Shown: positions 8,774 through 16,314 of the stretch, in pieces
Numbering within the stretch: position 1 is the stretch's first letter
Layout of the letters: each line of letters opens with the position of its first letter
Source of the DNA: Paraburkholderia silviterrae
Lineage (GTDB): Bacteria; Pseudomonadota; Gammaproteobacteria; Burkholderiales; Burkholderiaceae
Length of the DNA: 64,000 nucleotides
Reading direction: 5' to 3'
NCBI RefSeq assembly: GCF_004353915.1
Contig: NZ_SMRP01000001.1
Coordinates: forward strand, 124,001-188,000
Position numbers and translations under genes: made by a program
Notes under the pieces: generated by a model
The model's database searches: none
Told to the model about the DNA's origin: nothing
What the model saw: only the letters and a program-made list of their open reading frames with translations

Positions 8774-9535
8774 ATGAACACGATGCTCCGCTCCCTCTTC
8801 AACAAGACCCGTCGTTGCGCGGGCGCGGCCCTGCTCGCAGGCTCGCTGTTCGCTTCGGGTTGCGCGTCGGCCGCGAATGCGCTGCAGGCGGCCGGCCCGC
8901 TGCCGCAAGTGCGCGCCGAGGTGATCTACGTATCCGCGTTCGAGATCTCGCCCGATGTCGTGAAGCTCGACAGCGGCATGGCGCAGAAGCTCAAGATGAT
9001 GGCGAGCGGCGAGTCGTCGGCGCAGCAGCAGCAACAGATGGCGCTCGCGGCGCGCGAGAAGCTGGCCGACGACATCGTCGCCCAGTTGCAGAAAATGGGC
9101 CTGCCCGCCATGCGCGTGGACGGCCCCGTGCCGGCGGGACGCAGCGCGATCGTCGTCGAAGGCCGCATCGACACCGTCGACGCGGGCAGCCGTCGCCGTC
9201 GCGTCCTGATCGGGCTCGGCGCGGGCAAGAGCGAAGTGGGCGCGACCATCGCCGTGTCGTACCTGCCGGCTAACGGCGCGCCCCAATCGCTCGTCACCTT
9301 CGAGGCGAAGGCGGACAGCGGCCATATGCCTGGCATGGCGGAAACGGCGGGCGTGGGCGCGGCAGCGGGCCATGTGGCCATGTCGGCGGCGGCGGGCGCG
9401 GGGTTGCACGGCGCGTCGGAGGCGAAGCGCGACACGACTTCCGCCGACGCCGGCAAGCTCGCCACCTCGATCGCCAAGCAGCTTGCGCAGGCCGCCACGC
9501 AATACGGCTGGGTGCCGGTCAGCAAGGCCGGCTGA
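8774..9535 (+). CDS. DUF4410 domain lipoprotein
   Basis: 253 residues. A lipoprotein signal (hydrophobic AALLAGSLFASGC) places Cys at about residue 29 as the lipid anchor. The mature part matches the DUF4410 layout: VRAEVIYVSAFE strand, a long helical segment with Gln repeats, LQKMGLPAMRV, IVVEGRIDTVDAGSRRRR and a glycine-rich GLGAGKSEVG turn. An alanine/glycine-rich stretch (about 195-220) looks like a pore or linker segment. Function of the family is unknown; envelope location is likely. A strong terminator follows 37 bases later. Confidence 0.8.
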   Translation: MNTMLRSLFNKTRRCAGAALLAGSLFASGCASAANALQAAGPLPQVRAEVIYVSAFEISPDVVKLDSGMAQKLKMMASGESSAQQQQQMALAAREKLADDIVAQLQKMGLPAMRVDGPVPAGRSAIVVEGRIDTVDAGSRRRRVLIGLGAGKSEVGATIAVSYLPANGAPQSLVTFEAKADSGHMPGMAETAGVGAAAGHVAMSAAAGAGLHGASEAKRDTTSADAGKLATSIAKQLAQAATQYGWVPVSKAG

Positions 9536-9572
9536 TAACAGCCCGAAAACGCAGCAACTTGCAGACCCGTCC

Positions 9573-9597
9573 GGCGGCGCACATGCGCCGCCGTTTT
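9573..9597 (+). terminator. Rho-independent terminator after DUF4410 gene
   Basis: A perfect 9-bp stem, GGCGGCGCA (9573-9581) with TGCGCCGCC (9584-9592), two-base loop by strict pairing, followed by GTTTTCT. It ends the DUF4410 transcript and lies tail to tail with the minus-strand remnant beginning at 9598. Confidence 0.85.
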
Positions 9598-9765
9598 CTA
9601 TTGCGCGGTCTCGCGGTAATGCGCGAACTTCAAGGTCTGTCCGATGCCCGGATTGAAGCAGTTGCACGGATCGAGGCTTTCATAAAACGCCTTGAGCGCG
9701 GGCTTCGCAGGATGGAGCGCGCAGTGTGAAGCGAACTGCGCGTGCGTCCACCTGGATGGAGCAAT
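9598..9765 (-). pseudogene. C-terminal remnant of FAD-linked D-lactate/2-hydroxyacid dehydrogenase
   Basis: Read on the minus strand, about 55 residues end in a TAG stop: SRWTHAQFASHCALHP, then LKAFYESLDPCNCFNPGIG. This is the typical C-terminus of FAD-binding D-lactate or D-2-hydroxyglutarate dehydrogenases (the DPCNCFNPGIG tail). No further upstream part exists; the frame runs into the end of the radical SAM gene at 9773. So a gene of about 1400 bases has lost everything but its last 4 per cent or so of sequence by a deletion ending at this point. No catalytic domain remains. Confidence 0.7.
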
Positions 9766-9772
9766 GGTCAAT

Positions 9773-11317
9773 TCAGCCCGTGCCCATGCGGGTCTCGTCG
9801 ACGAACTTCTCGGTGGCGTCGTCGATCTTGCGGCCCTTGCGCCCTGCCGGGCCGTGGATATAGATGGTCTTCATGTCGACCTGACGCTCGCCGGTCATGC
9901 CGGGCGGCGGCGTCATCTCGTAGTGCACCTCGCGCGCGTGGTCGGCGAGCTGCAAGCGCGGATCGAACACCGAGTTGAACTTCCACAGCATGCGCACGAA
10001 ATTGGTCTGGCCGCGCAACAGCAGATGCGTCGCCAGCCCGAGCGCACCGCGCAGCGCCGTCCAGCCGAGGTGCTTGCGATTCAAAACTTGTTGCGTGCGC
10101 ACCAGTTCAGCGTAGAACTCGGGCAGCGGCAGCTTCGTCGGCACCACGGCATGCTGGATGTCGTAGAGCCGGTAGTCGAGGCTCGTCAGGCGCCGCGCCT
10201 CCTGCTGCCAGTTTTCGGTGCCAGGATACGGCGTGTTCACGCTGATGTTCACGATCTCAGGAATCTCCATGCACCACTGGCGTATCGTCTCGAAGCGTGC
10301 GTGGTCCCAGTCGGGGTCCGCAATCAGGTTGACCGCGACCGTGATGCCCAGCGAGCGCGCGAACTCCAGCGCCTCGAAATTGCGGTCGAGGCTGATGCGC
10401 TTGCGAAACGCCTTGAGTCCCGCGTCGTCGATTGCTTCGAGGCCGAGGAACATGTACTTCAGGCCCAGCGTCTGCCACGCGCGGAACACCTCCTTGTTGC
10501 GCAGGAGCACGTCGCCGCGCGTTTCGAGGTAGTAGCGCTTGTGAATGCCGCGCCGGCGGATCGCGTCGGCGATCGCCATGCCGTGCTCGGCGTGCACGAA
10601 GGCCACGTCGTCGACGATGAACACACCCGGCTCGCGCAGCGACGCCAGCTCCTCCACCACGACCTCGGGGCTGCGCGTGCGGTAGCTGCGCCCATAGAAC
10701 GTCCACGCGCTGCAGAACGTGCAGTCCCACGGGCAGCCGCGCGCGAACTCGATCGAGGCGCACGGATCGAGCGTGCCGATGAAATATTTGCGCCTGTGCC
10801 GCAGCAGATCGCGCGCGGGCCTCACCGGGTCGAGATGCTCGACGAAGTGCGGCGGCGGGCCGGACCCTTCGCGCGTGACCACGCCCGGCACCGCGAGCAG
10901 ATCGCCGTTTTGCGCGACAGCCTCGAGCAGCGTGTTGACCGACGCCTCGCCCTCGCCACGCAGGACGCAGTCGATGGCGCCATCGGCGTGACGCAGCAGA
11001 TCGTGCGCCGTGAACGACACGCTATGGCCGCCCACGAACACGAAGCACCCAGGCAGCGCGGCCTTCACGGCCCGGGAGAGGTCGATGATCTCGGGAATGT
11101 TCGCCAGATAGTTGCCCGAAAAGCAGAGCGCCTCGGGCTGCCAGCCGCGCACCCTGCGCATCAGGTCGCGATGGGTCTCCACTTGCAGGTCGATGAGGTG
11201 CACGTCGTGGCCCGCGTCGCGCGCCGTGCCGGCAACCGATTCGAGACCCAGCGGCTCGAGCCGCAGGAACACGCGCGTATACATCAGCCCGCTCGGGTGG
11301 ACAGCGAGCAATCTCAT
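9773..11317 (-). CDS. hpnR: B12-binding radical SAM protein, probable hopanoid C-3 methylase HpnR
   Basis: 514 residues. N-terminal cobalamin-binding region (MRLLAVHPSGLMYTRVFLRL, about 1-140) with the glycine-rich FVGGHSVSF turn, then a radical SAM core with the cluster motif CPWDCTFC (CxxxCxxC, about residue 201), then a C-terminal helical part. The N-terminus and length match HpnR, which methylates hopanoids at C-3 using SAM and cobalamin. ATG 11317 has AAGGAGG 5 bases upstream; the longer upstream frame is low-complexity and rejected. No other hopanoid gene is adjacent, so HpnR is an assignment by sequence only. Confidence 0.78.
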   Translation of the reverse strand: MRLLAVHPSGLMYTRVFLRLEPLGLESVAGTARDAGHDVHLIDLQVETHRDLMRRVRGWQPEALCFSGNYLANIPEIIDLSRAVKAALPGCFVFVGGHSVSFTAHDLLRHADGAIDCVLRGEGEASVNTLLEAVAQNGDLLAVPGVVTREGSGPPPHFVEHLDPVRPARDLLRHRRKYFIGTLDPCASIEFARGCPWDCTFCSAWTFYGRSYRTRSPEVVVEELASLREPGVFIVDDVAFVHAEHGMAIADAIRRRGIHKRYYLETRGDVLLRNKEVFRAWQTLGLKYMFLGLEAIDDAGLKAFRKRISLDRNFEALEFARSLGITVAVNLIADPDWDHARFETIRQWCMEIPEIVNISVNTPYPGTENWQQEARRLTSLDYRLYDIQHAVVPTKLPLPEFYAELVRTQQVLNRKHLGWTALRGALGLATHLLLRGQTNFVRMLWKFNSVFDPRLQLADHAREVHYEMTPPPGMTGERQVDMKTIYIHGPAGRKGRKIDDATEKFVDETRMGTG

Positions 11318-11612
11318 GAAGCCTCCTTGCGAGGCGCCTGCCCGACGCGGTGTGCGTCGCGGCGCGCCTGCCGTCCGGCACTGTTCCGGCACCGCTCCGG
11401 CACTGCTGCTTCGTGCGAGTCTACGCGCCTTCGCACCGCGGCGCTCGCTGCGCCGCTGTGTCGAGTGCGACGAATATCGGTGTGCGATCGGGCGTCCGTA
11501 TGCCAACCGTCGCCGGCCGGCGGCGCCCGGCCATGCAAGGCGTCACGGCACGCTGCGCGCCTTTGGTAGACTGGGACTCCCACTCGCCCATCGCCCGAAT
11601 CGCCATCCCGCC

Positions 11613-12614
11613 GTGTCGAATTCCCGCTCGCTCCCGCGTCTGTTGACCGAAATCCGTGCTTGCCGTGTCTGTGCCGGGAGCTTGCCGCTCGGCCCGCGTC
11701 CGGTGCTGCAGGCGAGTGCGAGCGCGCGGCTCCTGATCGTCGGCCAGGCGCCCGGCGCGAAGGTTCATGCCTCGGGCGTGCCGTGGGACGACGCGAGCGG
11801 CGAGCGCCTGCGCGACTGGATGGGCATCGACGCGCAAACGTTCTACGACGCCGCGCGCATCGCCATCGTGCCGATGGGCTTTTGCTATCCGGGCCGCGGC
11901 AGCGGCGGCGATAACCCGCCGCGTCCCGAATGCGCGCCGCTCTGGCACGAACGCCTGCTCGCGCTCATGCCCGACGTGCGCCTCACGCTGCTGGTGGGCC
12001 AGTATGCGCAGCGCTATTTCCTCGGCAACCGGCGCAAGGCCTCGCTCACCGAGACCGTGGAGGCCTGGCGCGAGTACGCGCCCGCCTGTGTGCCGCTGCC
12101 CCACCCCTCGCCACGCAATACGCCGTGGCTCCAGCGGCATCCGTGGTTTGCGCACGACGTGCTGCCCGCGCTGCGCGAGCGCGTCGCCGAGGCCTTGTCG
12201 ATCACGCAGCAAGCGGGCGCGGATCCGCACAAAAAGGAGAACCAGAAGATGACCCATCCAGCGATCACCGTCCAGCGTGTCTACGAACCGCTGCCCGAGG
12301 ACGGACAGGCGTGCTTTCTGGTCGACCGCCTATGGCCGCGCGGCATGCGCAAGGAGAAGCTCGCGCACGTGAGCTGGGTGAAGGACGTCGCGCCAAGCAC
12401 GGAATTGCGCCAATGGTTCCACAAGGACCCCGCGCAATGGGACGAGTTCGAGCGCCGTTATATCGCCGAGCTCGATGCGAACCGTGCCGCATGGGAGCCG
12501 ATCGCCGAGGCGAGCAAAACGCGCCCGGTAGTGCTGCTCTATAGCTCGCACGAAACCGTGCGCAACAACGCCACCGTGCTGCGCGACTATTTGATGAAGA
12601 AGCGACGCAAATAA
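11613..12614 (+). CDS. Uracil-DNA glycosylase domain fused in frame to DUF488
   Basis: 333 residues if read from GTG 11613 to the stop at 12614 with no stop between the parts. Part 1 (about 1-200) is a family-4/5-like uracil-DNA glycosylase: RACRVC cysteines, the active-site loop LLIVGQAPGAK, GVPWDDASG and the DNA-binding motif HPSPRNTPW. Part 2 begins MTHPAITVQRVYEPL and is a DUF488 protein. The joint (DPHKKENQK) includes what looks like a ribosome site, AAAAAGGAG, ahead of the internal ATG at 12249. The start is uncertain because no clear ribosome site precedes the GTG. Confidence 0.75.
   Translation: MSNSRSLPRLLTEIRACRVCAGSLPLGPRPVLQASASARLLIVGQAPGAKVHASGVPWDDASGERLRDWMGIDAQTFYDAARIAIVPMGFCYPGRGSGGDNPPRPECAPLWHERLLALMPDVRLTLLVGQYAQRYFLGNRRKASLTETVEAWREYAPACVPLPHPSPRNTPWLQRHPWFAHDVLPALRERVAEALSITQQAGADPHKKENQKMTHPAITVQRVYEPLPEDGQACFLVDRLWPRGMRKEKLAHVSWVKDVAPSTELRQWFHKDPAQWDEFERRYIAELDANRAAWEPIAEASKTRPVVLLYSSHETVRNNATVLRDYLMKKRRK
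12249..12614 (+). CDS. DUF488 (YeaO-like) protein, possible internal start of the fusion
   Basis: 121 residues if translated from ATG 12249, which has AAGGAG about 8 bases upstream. The sequence has the DUF488 hallmarks: FLVDRLWPRGM, WVKDVAPS, LRQWFHKDP and LLYSSHE. Stand-alone DUF488 proteins have this exact length and start, so this could be made as a separate protein as well as the C-terminal half of the fusion above. The family's biochemical role is unsettled. Confidence 0.7.
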   Translation: MTHPAITVQRVYEPLPEDGQACFLVDRLWPRGMRKEKLAHVSWVKDVAPSTELRQWFHKDPAQWDEFERRYIAELDANRAAWEPIAEASKTRPVVLLYSSHETVRNNATVLRDYLMKKRRK

Positions 12615-12733
12615 CGCCGCGCGCCGTCCTCGAGCAGCGACATCCCAGCCCGACGAAACTCCACTATTGGACCACCGGCACGCCTGCAAAGTGCGTTAAT
12701 GTACGAGCAGCGCTTATCCCACGGAGAACCCAC

Positions 12734-13153
12734 ATGAAAAAGATCGTCGTGAACGCCGGCCCGTACCGCTTCGTCGGCCGCCTCGAGGAAGAGAAGGCAC
12801 CGCTGACCTGCCAGCGCTTCCTGCAGTTGCTGCCGTTCAAGAACAAGGTGATTCATTCGCGCTGGAGCGGCGAAGCGGTGTGGATTCCGCTCGGCGATTT
12901 CGATACCGGCCTCGATTTCGAAAATCATACGAGCCACGCGTCGCGCGGCGACATCCTGCTGTATCCGGGCGGTTTCAGTGAGACCGAGTTCCTGTTCGTG
13001 TATGGCAGCTCGATCTTCGCAAGCAAGATGGGCCAGCTCGCTGGCAATCACTTCTTCACGCTGCTCGAAGGACACGAGCATCTCGCCGCGTTCGGCAAGC
13101 TCGTGCTGTGGGAAGGCGCGCAGGACATCGAATTCCGCCTCGCCGACGAATGA
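12734..13153 (+). CDS. DUF3830 family (cyclophilin-like fold) protein
   Basis: 139 residues with a GGAGAA site 8 bases before the ATG. Sequence features of the family are RFVGRLEEEKAP, a cysteine in LTCQRFLQLLPF, the central GEAVWIPLGDF and PGGFSETEFLFVYG. DUF3830 proteins adopt a cyclophilin-like fold and often sit near amidases or hydantoinases, but no such gene is next to this one. Cytoplasmic, function unknown. It is a single-gene unit after the DUF488 gene. Confidence 0.8.
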   Translation: MKKIVVNAGPYRFVGRLEEEKAPLTCQRFLQLLPFKNKVIHSRWSGEAVWIPLGDFDTGLDFENHTSHASRGDILLYPGGFSETEFLFVYGSSIFASKMGQLAGNHFFTLLEGHEHLAAFGKLVLWEGAQDIEFRLADE

Positions 13154-13416
13154 CGTCCGCGTGAGGCTCAGCGTGGCGGTCGCGCTGAACGTGGGCGCGG
13201 CGCTCGTGTATTCGGCACGCGTGCTCGACGCGCTCGGCGACTGAGCGGTTGCGCACGGCCGGCGGCACGCACCCAGCGCGAGCCGGTCTCGCGAAGCAAT
13301 GTCCCGTTACATACGCAGCCGCGCCTCCAGACACATATCTGCTACCGTTACGGTTACGAATTGGTTGAAATCGCAATAAATATTCGTCGGGCAGTACCCA
13401 TCGAGGAGGAACAGCG

Positions 13417-14115
13417 ATGCGCAAGCAGCTCGTCGGCGCGGCGCTCGCCGGTCTGGCCGCAGTGTCGGCAACACCGGCGCTCGCGCAGACTCAGGCGTTC
13501 ACCAGCACGACCGTCAATCTCTATGCAGGACCGGCCGGCGACTATCCCGTCGTGGCGCAAGTCCCGGGCGGCGTCTCGCTCGCCGTGATGGGCTGCGTGG
13601 CTGGCTACAGCTGGTGCGATGTGAGCCTGCCCGGCCTGCGCGGCTGGGTCTACGGCGCTTATCTCGCGTATCCGTATCAGGGCGCGAGAGTGCCACTGAT
13701 GAACTACGGCCCGACCATCGGCCTGCCCATCGTCACGTTCTCGCTCGGCGCGTACTGGGGCAACTATTACCGCGACCGCCCGTGGTACGGCAATCAATCG
13801 CGCTGGTATCGGCACCCTGGACCGCGTCCGGGGCCGCCTCCGGCCATCCGCCCGCCCGGGCATGGCCCGAAGCCGCCCGGCGGCCATCACGGCAACCGGC
13901 CCGGCGGCGGCAACGGGCACGACCATCGCCCACCCAACCAGGGCGCGCGGCCACCAGGACACGGCGGCGCGAGGCCACCGGGACAAGGCGGGGCACGCCC
14001 GCCGGGCAACAGCGGTGCGCGCCCGCCGGGCCAGGGCGGCAAGCCGCCGGGCGGCGGCAACAACCGGCCACCCGGCGGTGGTGGCGGTGGACGCCCCGGC
14101 AACGCCGGCAACTGA
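13417..14115 (+). CDS. Secreted SH3-domain protein with PPG-rich tail
   Basis: 232 residues, AGGAGG 9 bases before ATG. A signal peptide cleaved after ALA is followed by a bacterial SH3-type domain (about 27-85: STTVNLYAGPAGDYPVVAQV, GCVAGYSWCDVSL, GLRGWVYGAYL) with a likely Cys-Cys pair. A short YYRDRPWYGNQSRWYRH segment follows, then about 100 residues of Pro/Gly repeat, including five near-copies of GARPPG. SH3 domains of this kind bind cell-wall peptides; the tail resembles collagen-like PPG runs and is probably disordered or a triple-helix former. Confidence 0.75.
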   Translation: MRKQLVGAALAGLAAVSATPALAQTQAFTSTTVNLYAGPAGDYPVVAQVPGGVSLAVMGCVAGYSWCDVSLPGLRGWVYGAYLAYPYQGARVPLMNYGPTIGLPIVTFSLGAYWGNYYRDRPWYGNQSRWYRHPGPRPGPPPAIRPPGHGPKPPGGHHGNRPGGGNGHDHRPPNQGARPPGHGGARPPGQGGARPPGNSGARPPGQGGKPPGGGNNRPPGGGGGGRPGNAGN

Positions 14116-14216
14116 GCGGTGTTGATCAAAATGCTCGCCGATCCCGCCCGGGATCGCATCGGTATTGCGGCTATGGCGCATGACGACGAAGCTCAAGCGC
14201 ATGCGCCCCATTAGAT

Positions 14217-14234
14217 TCGGATTCCTGACTATAT
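14217..14234. repeat. 18-bp direct repeat, copy 1
   Basis: The word TCGGATTCCTGACTATAT occurs here and again, identically and in the same orientation, at 15020-15037. The pair brackets a segment of about 785 bases carrying two small minus-strand genes. Confidence 0.7.
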
Positions 14235-14240
14235 GTTGGC

Positions 14241-14263
14241 AAAAAAACCGCACCGAAGTGCGG
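14241..14263 (-). terminator. Terminator of the HHHH-motif gene
   Basis: On the minus strand CCGCAC, loop TTCG and GTGCGG are followed by seven T. It lies 19 bases after the stop of the small minus-strand gene ending at 14282, so it closes that transcript. Confidence 0.88.
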
Positions 14264-14281
14264 CATGGCGTTTGGCGTCAA

Positions 14282-14443
14282 TCAACGCACGTGGTGGCAA
14301 ACGCGCACGGCGTGATGGTTATGGTGCTCGACGTGACACACTTCATGGTGGTACGGCGCGGCGACGGCAACCAGCGGTGCGGCCAGTGCGGCGCAAAGCA
14401 TCAGGGCGGACAGGCGGGCGAACGGCTTGGCAACGGATTTCAC
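14282..14443 (-). CDS. Small secreted His-rich protein (HHHH-motif type)
   Basis: 53 residues from GTG 14443 (GAGAGAG upstream). The N-terminus is a signal peptide (FARLSALMLCAALAAPLVAVAA) and the mature peptide is only about 26 residues: YHHEVCHVEHHNHHAVRVCHHVR. Short exported peptides with this H-C-H pattern are common in Burkholderia and named HHHH-motif proteins; function unknown. Seven to nine histidines and two cysteines suggest metal binding, but nothing shows it. A terminator follows. The longer upstream frame (MFNPRRYRES) is possible but less like the family. Confidence 0.72.
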   Translation of the reverse strand: MKSVAKPFARLSALMLCAALAAPLVAVAAPYHHEVCHVEHHNHHAVRVCHHVR

Positions 14444-14622
14444 AGTCAGACTCTCTCGATATCGGCGTGGGTTAAACAAGAGGGGGCACTGTATCGCAGA
14501 GTGCGCAACACTTCGTTACACGCTTGTAACGAGCGTAGCGTCAAATGTCAGAGGCTTGACAGCGGGACCACGGCAACCCGTATTGCAATGTGATGACAGC
14601 TTGCTGCAAGATCGCAAGCCCG

Positions 14623-14844
14623 TCACCGCCCTCCACCTTCGCCACCGTGCTGGCTACCCTGCGTCAGCCGCCGCAGCAATTCCTCGCCGCGCATCGTAAG
14701 GCGCGGCGCGTAACCGTCTTCGTCCTCGTCCATCTCGACGAGGTGGTAGCGCGTCAGCGCCAGAAAATCGGAATCGAGCGTCTGAAGCGGCGCATTGGTG
14801 TCGCGAATCAACAACAACGCCGCCAGTTCGTGATGGCTGAGCAT
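14623..14844 (-). CDS. Small conserved-looking hypothetical protein
   Basis: 73 residues, AGGAG 8 bases before the ATG. The sequence begins MLSHHELAALLLIRD and is helix-rich, with an acidic patch MDEDEDGY in the middle and LTMRGEELLRRL after it, a pattern like a small winged-helix or antitoxin-like protein without a catalytic motif. I do not recognise a family. It lies between the HHHH gene and the phasin and has a low-complexity Gly tail. Confidence 0.6.
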   Translation of the reverse strand: MLSHHELAALLLIRDTNAPLQTLDSDFLALTRYHLVEMDEDEDGYAPRLTMRGEELLRRLTQGSQHGGEGGGR

Positions 14845-15248
14845 CGAGGTTCTCCTGTTCAGAACTCACCTTGGACATCAGCATAGCGAGCAAAACGTAC
14901 AGTTTCGCTACAGCCGTGTTTCTTCGTGTTACTCGCGCGATCGATGTGCCAGATGAAGCAACGCGCCGCGCGTCATATGATGTCTTCAGCGTGTCATGCA
15001 TTACCGCGCAAAAAATAAATCGGATTCCTGACTATATACACGGGAAATCAATGCCTGCGCGCGGATGGGCAATTGCGGATGGATCCTGCGCCGGCAATGA
15101 AGCCCGTTTCGCCCCGGCACACGAACGCCACCGGCACTGCGGCCCCGACGTGCCGTCCAGCCGGGGGCTGCGTCACCGCTGACTCGGAGATGCCCCGGCT
15201 ATTCGCGATACCGGGACCATCACCCCAGCGGTGACGAATTCGCCCCGT
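14845..15248. other. Intergenic region with second direct-repeat copy
   Basis: 404 bases without a credible gene. It contains the second copy of the 18-bp repeat at 15020-15037, embedded in an AT-rich patch (AAAAAATAAA) unlike its surroundings. On the minus strand the repeat contains TATAGT, which could be a promoter -10 element for the small gene at 14844, although it lies about 175 bases from that start. Confidence 0.5.
15020..15037. repeat. 18-bp direct repeat, copy 2
   Basis: Identical to 14217-14234 in the same orientation. The flanks of the two copies differ, so the shared sequence is limited to these 18 bases. Confidence 0.7.
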
Positions 15249-15812
15249 CTAGCGCCCATGCTGGGTGCCCTTCGCGTTCGCCTGAGTCTTGCCGTCCGCG
15301 CGAGCGGCGCCGCGGCCCTGCCCCTGCTGCCCCCCAGCCGCGCTCTGCGTGCCCGCGGCCGCTTGTGTCGCGTCGTGCGCCGTGTCGCCCATCGCGCGCT
15401 CGAACGCGGCCATCCACTCGCGCATGGGCATTGCCGCAGCGCCTTTCACGCCCGGCGCGCCCTGCTGCAGCGCGGTCAACGTGTCCTGCCATTGCTGCGT
15501 CATGTCGCGCGCGAGCTGGTTCCATGCGCCGGCGTCCTGCAGCGCGGCCGCGGCCCCCTCCTGCCAGAGCGCGGCGCTCGCGCTCAGGTAGTCGCGCCAG
15601 ACCGACTGGCTCGCGGCGGCGAAATCATTCCAGTCGCGCGCGTCGCGCAACGTCTCCAGCGTGCCTTCCAGCGCGGCGCGGTCGCGCTCCATGCGGCGAT
15701 ACATGAGATTGAGCGCTTGCTCGCGCCATTGTTGTTGATGGACGAGCCATTGCAGGGCGGCCGTAGCGCCGGTGCGGCATGCATTGAACGAAGGATGGGA
15801 AGCAGTGGCCAT
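15249..15812 (-). CDS. Phasin-like PHB granule protein
   Basis: 187 residues from ATG 15812 with AAGGAA 8 bases upstream. Helical, Gln/Ala/Trp-rich sequence (WLVHQQQWREQALNLM, DWNDFAAASQSVWRDYL, NQLARDMTQQWQDTL) fits the phasin fold, whose members coat polyhydroxyalkanoate granules. The last 45 residues are a low-complexity Gly/Ala/Gln tail (GTQSAAGGQQGQGRG), as often found in phasins. Nearby stress-protein and fermentation-gene remnants fit a carbon-storage/low-oxygen locus. Phasin assignment rests on composition and pattern, not a single motif. Confidence 0.65.
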   Translation of the reverse strand: MATASHPSFNACRTGATAALQWLVHQQQWREQALNLMYRRMERDRAALEGTLETLRDARDWNDFAAASQSVWRDYLSASAALWQEGAAAALQDAGAWNQLARDMTQQWQDTLTALQQGAPGVKGAAAMPMREWMAAFERAMGDTAHDATQAAAGTQSAAGGQQGQGRGAARADGKTQANAKGTQHGR

Positions 15813-16314
15813 GATCGATTCCTTACGAAAGTACGGGCCCGGTCCGCGGACGGGCAGGCAATGGCGTGACCGCGAAGAATGACGGGGCAAGGCGCCCCGG
15901 CGAGACCGGCAGTGACAAGGACTTGCGGCGGCGCGGCGCTCCAGGATGGCGGACAGCGGAACGCCGGCAAACCCGGTTGCGATTCACGCCGCGTGGACTG
16001 CAGCGCACTGCGCCCGTTCACGCGAAACGGCAACCGATGATTCGGGATGCAGCGCGTACGGCCATTACGCGGTCGAATTCACATGATAAGCAAGATGCTC
16101 GCCCCCGGCGTGCCAAACGCTGCCGGGAAACTTGATCGAAATCGCAATTCAAGATATTTGCACCGTATAAATGCGCGCCAGGCAATGCCTGTGCGGCTAT
16201 TTTCCGATGCAAGCGTGAGTGCGCAGGTGCGCTGGCGGGCGCTGCCGCACCTGCGCGGCAGCGCCCGCTTATCTCCAGCTTGTCATCCGCTTGTTGCCCG
16301 TGAAAGCTGTGGAG
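15813..16314. other. Intergenic region with hairpin and AT-rich promoter-like patch
   Basis: 502 bases with no credible gene. At 16130-16190 GC drops sharply; it contains CTTGATCG and, after 9 bases, TTCAAG, a partial inverted repeat loosely like FNR/DNR sites, which would suit control of the phasin by oxygen. This is a weak match. A perfect 14-bp hairpin occupies 16235-16268. Confidence 0.45.
16235..16268. terminator. 14-bp perfect hairpin after the stress-protein gene
   Basis: GCGGGCGCTGCCGC (16235-16248), six-base loop, then its exact reverse complement (16255-16268). It lies 47 bases beyond the stop of the universal stress protein on the minus strand. There is no T-run on that side, so it may be a processing or stability hairpin rather than a full intrinsic terminator. 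Confidence 0.55.

Noticed and set aside
9692..11569. Plus-strand open frame over the hpnR gene
   Set aside because: No recognisable domain; the minus strand has the radical SAM and B12 motifs with a strong ribosome site.
13161..13244. 27-codon ORF after the DUF3830 gene (VRLSVAVALNVGAALVYSARV)
   Set aside because: Too short and without a ribosome site to call; it could be the relic of a membrane peptide.
16130..16190. FNR/DNR site before the phasin
   Set aside because: Only a partial match to TTGAT-N4-ATCAA; the half-sites are misplaced, so I do not call an operator.
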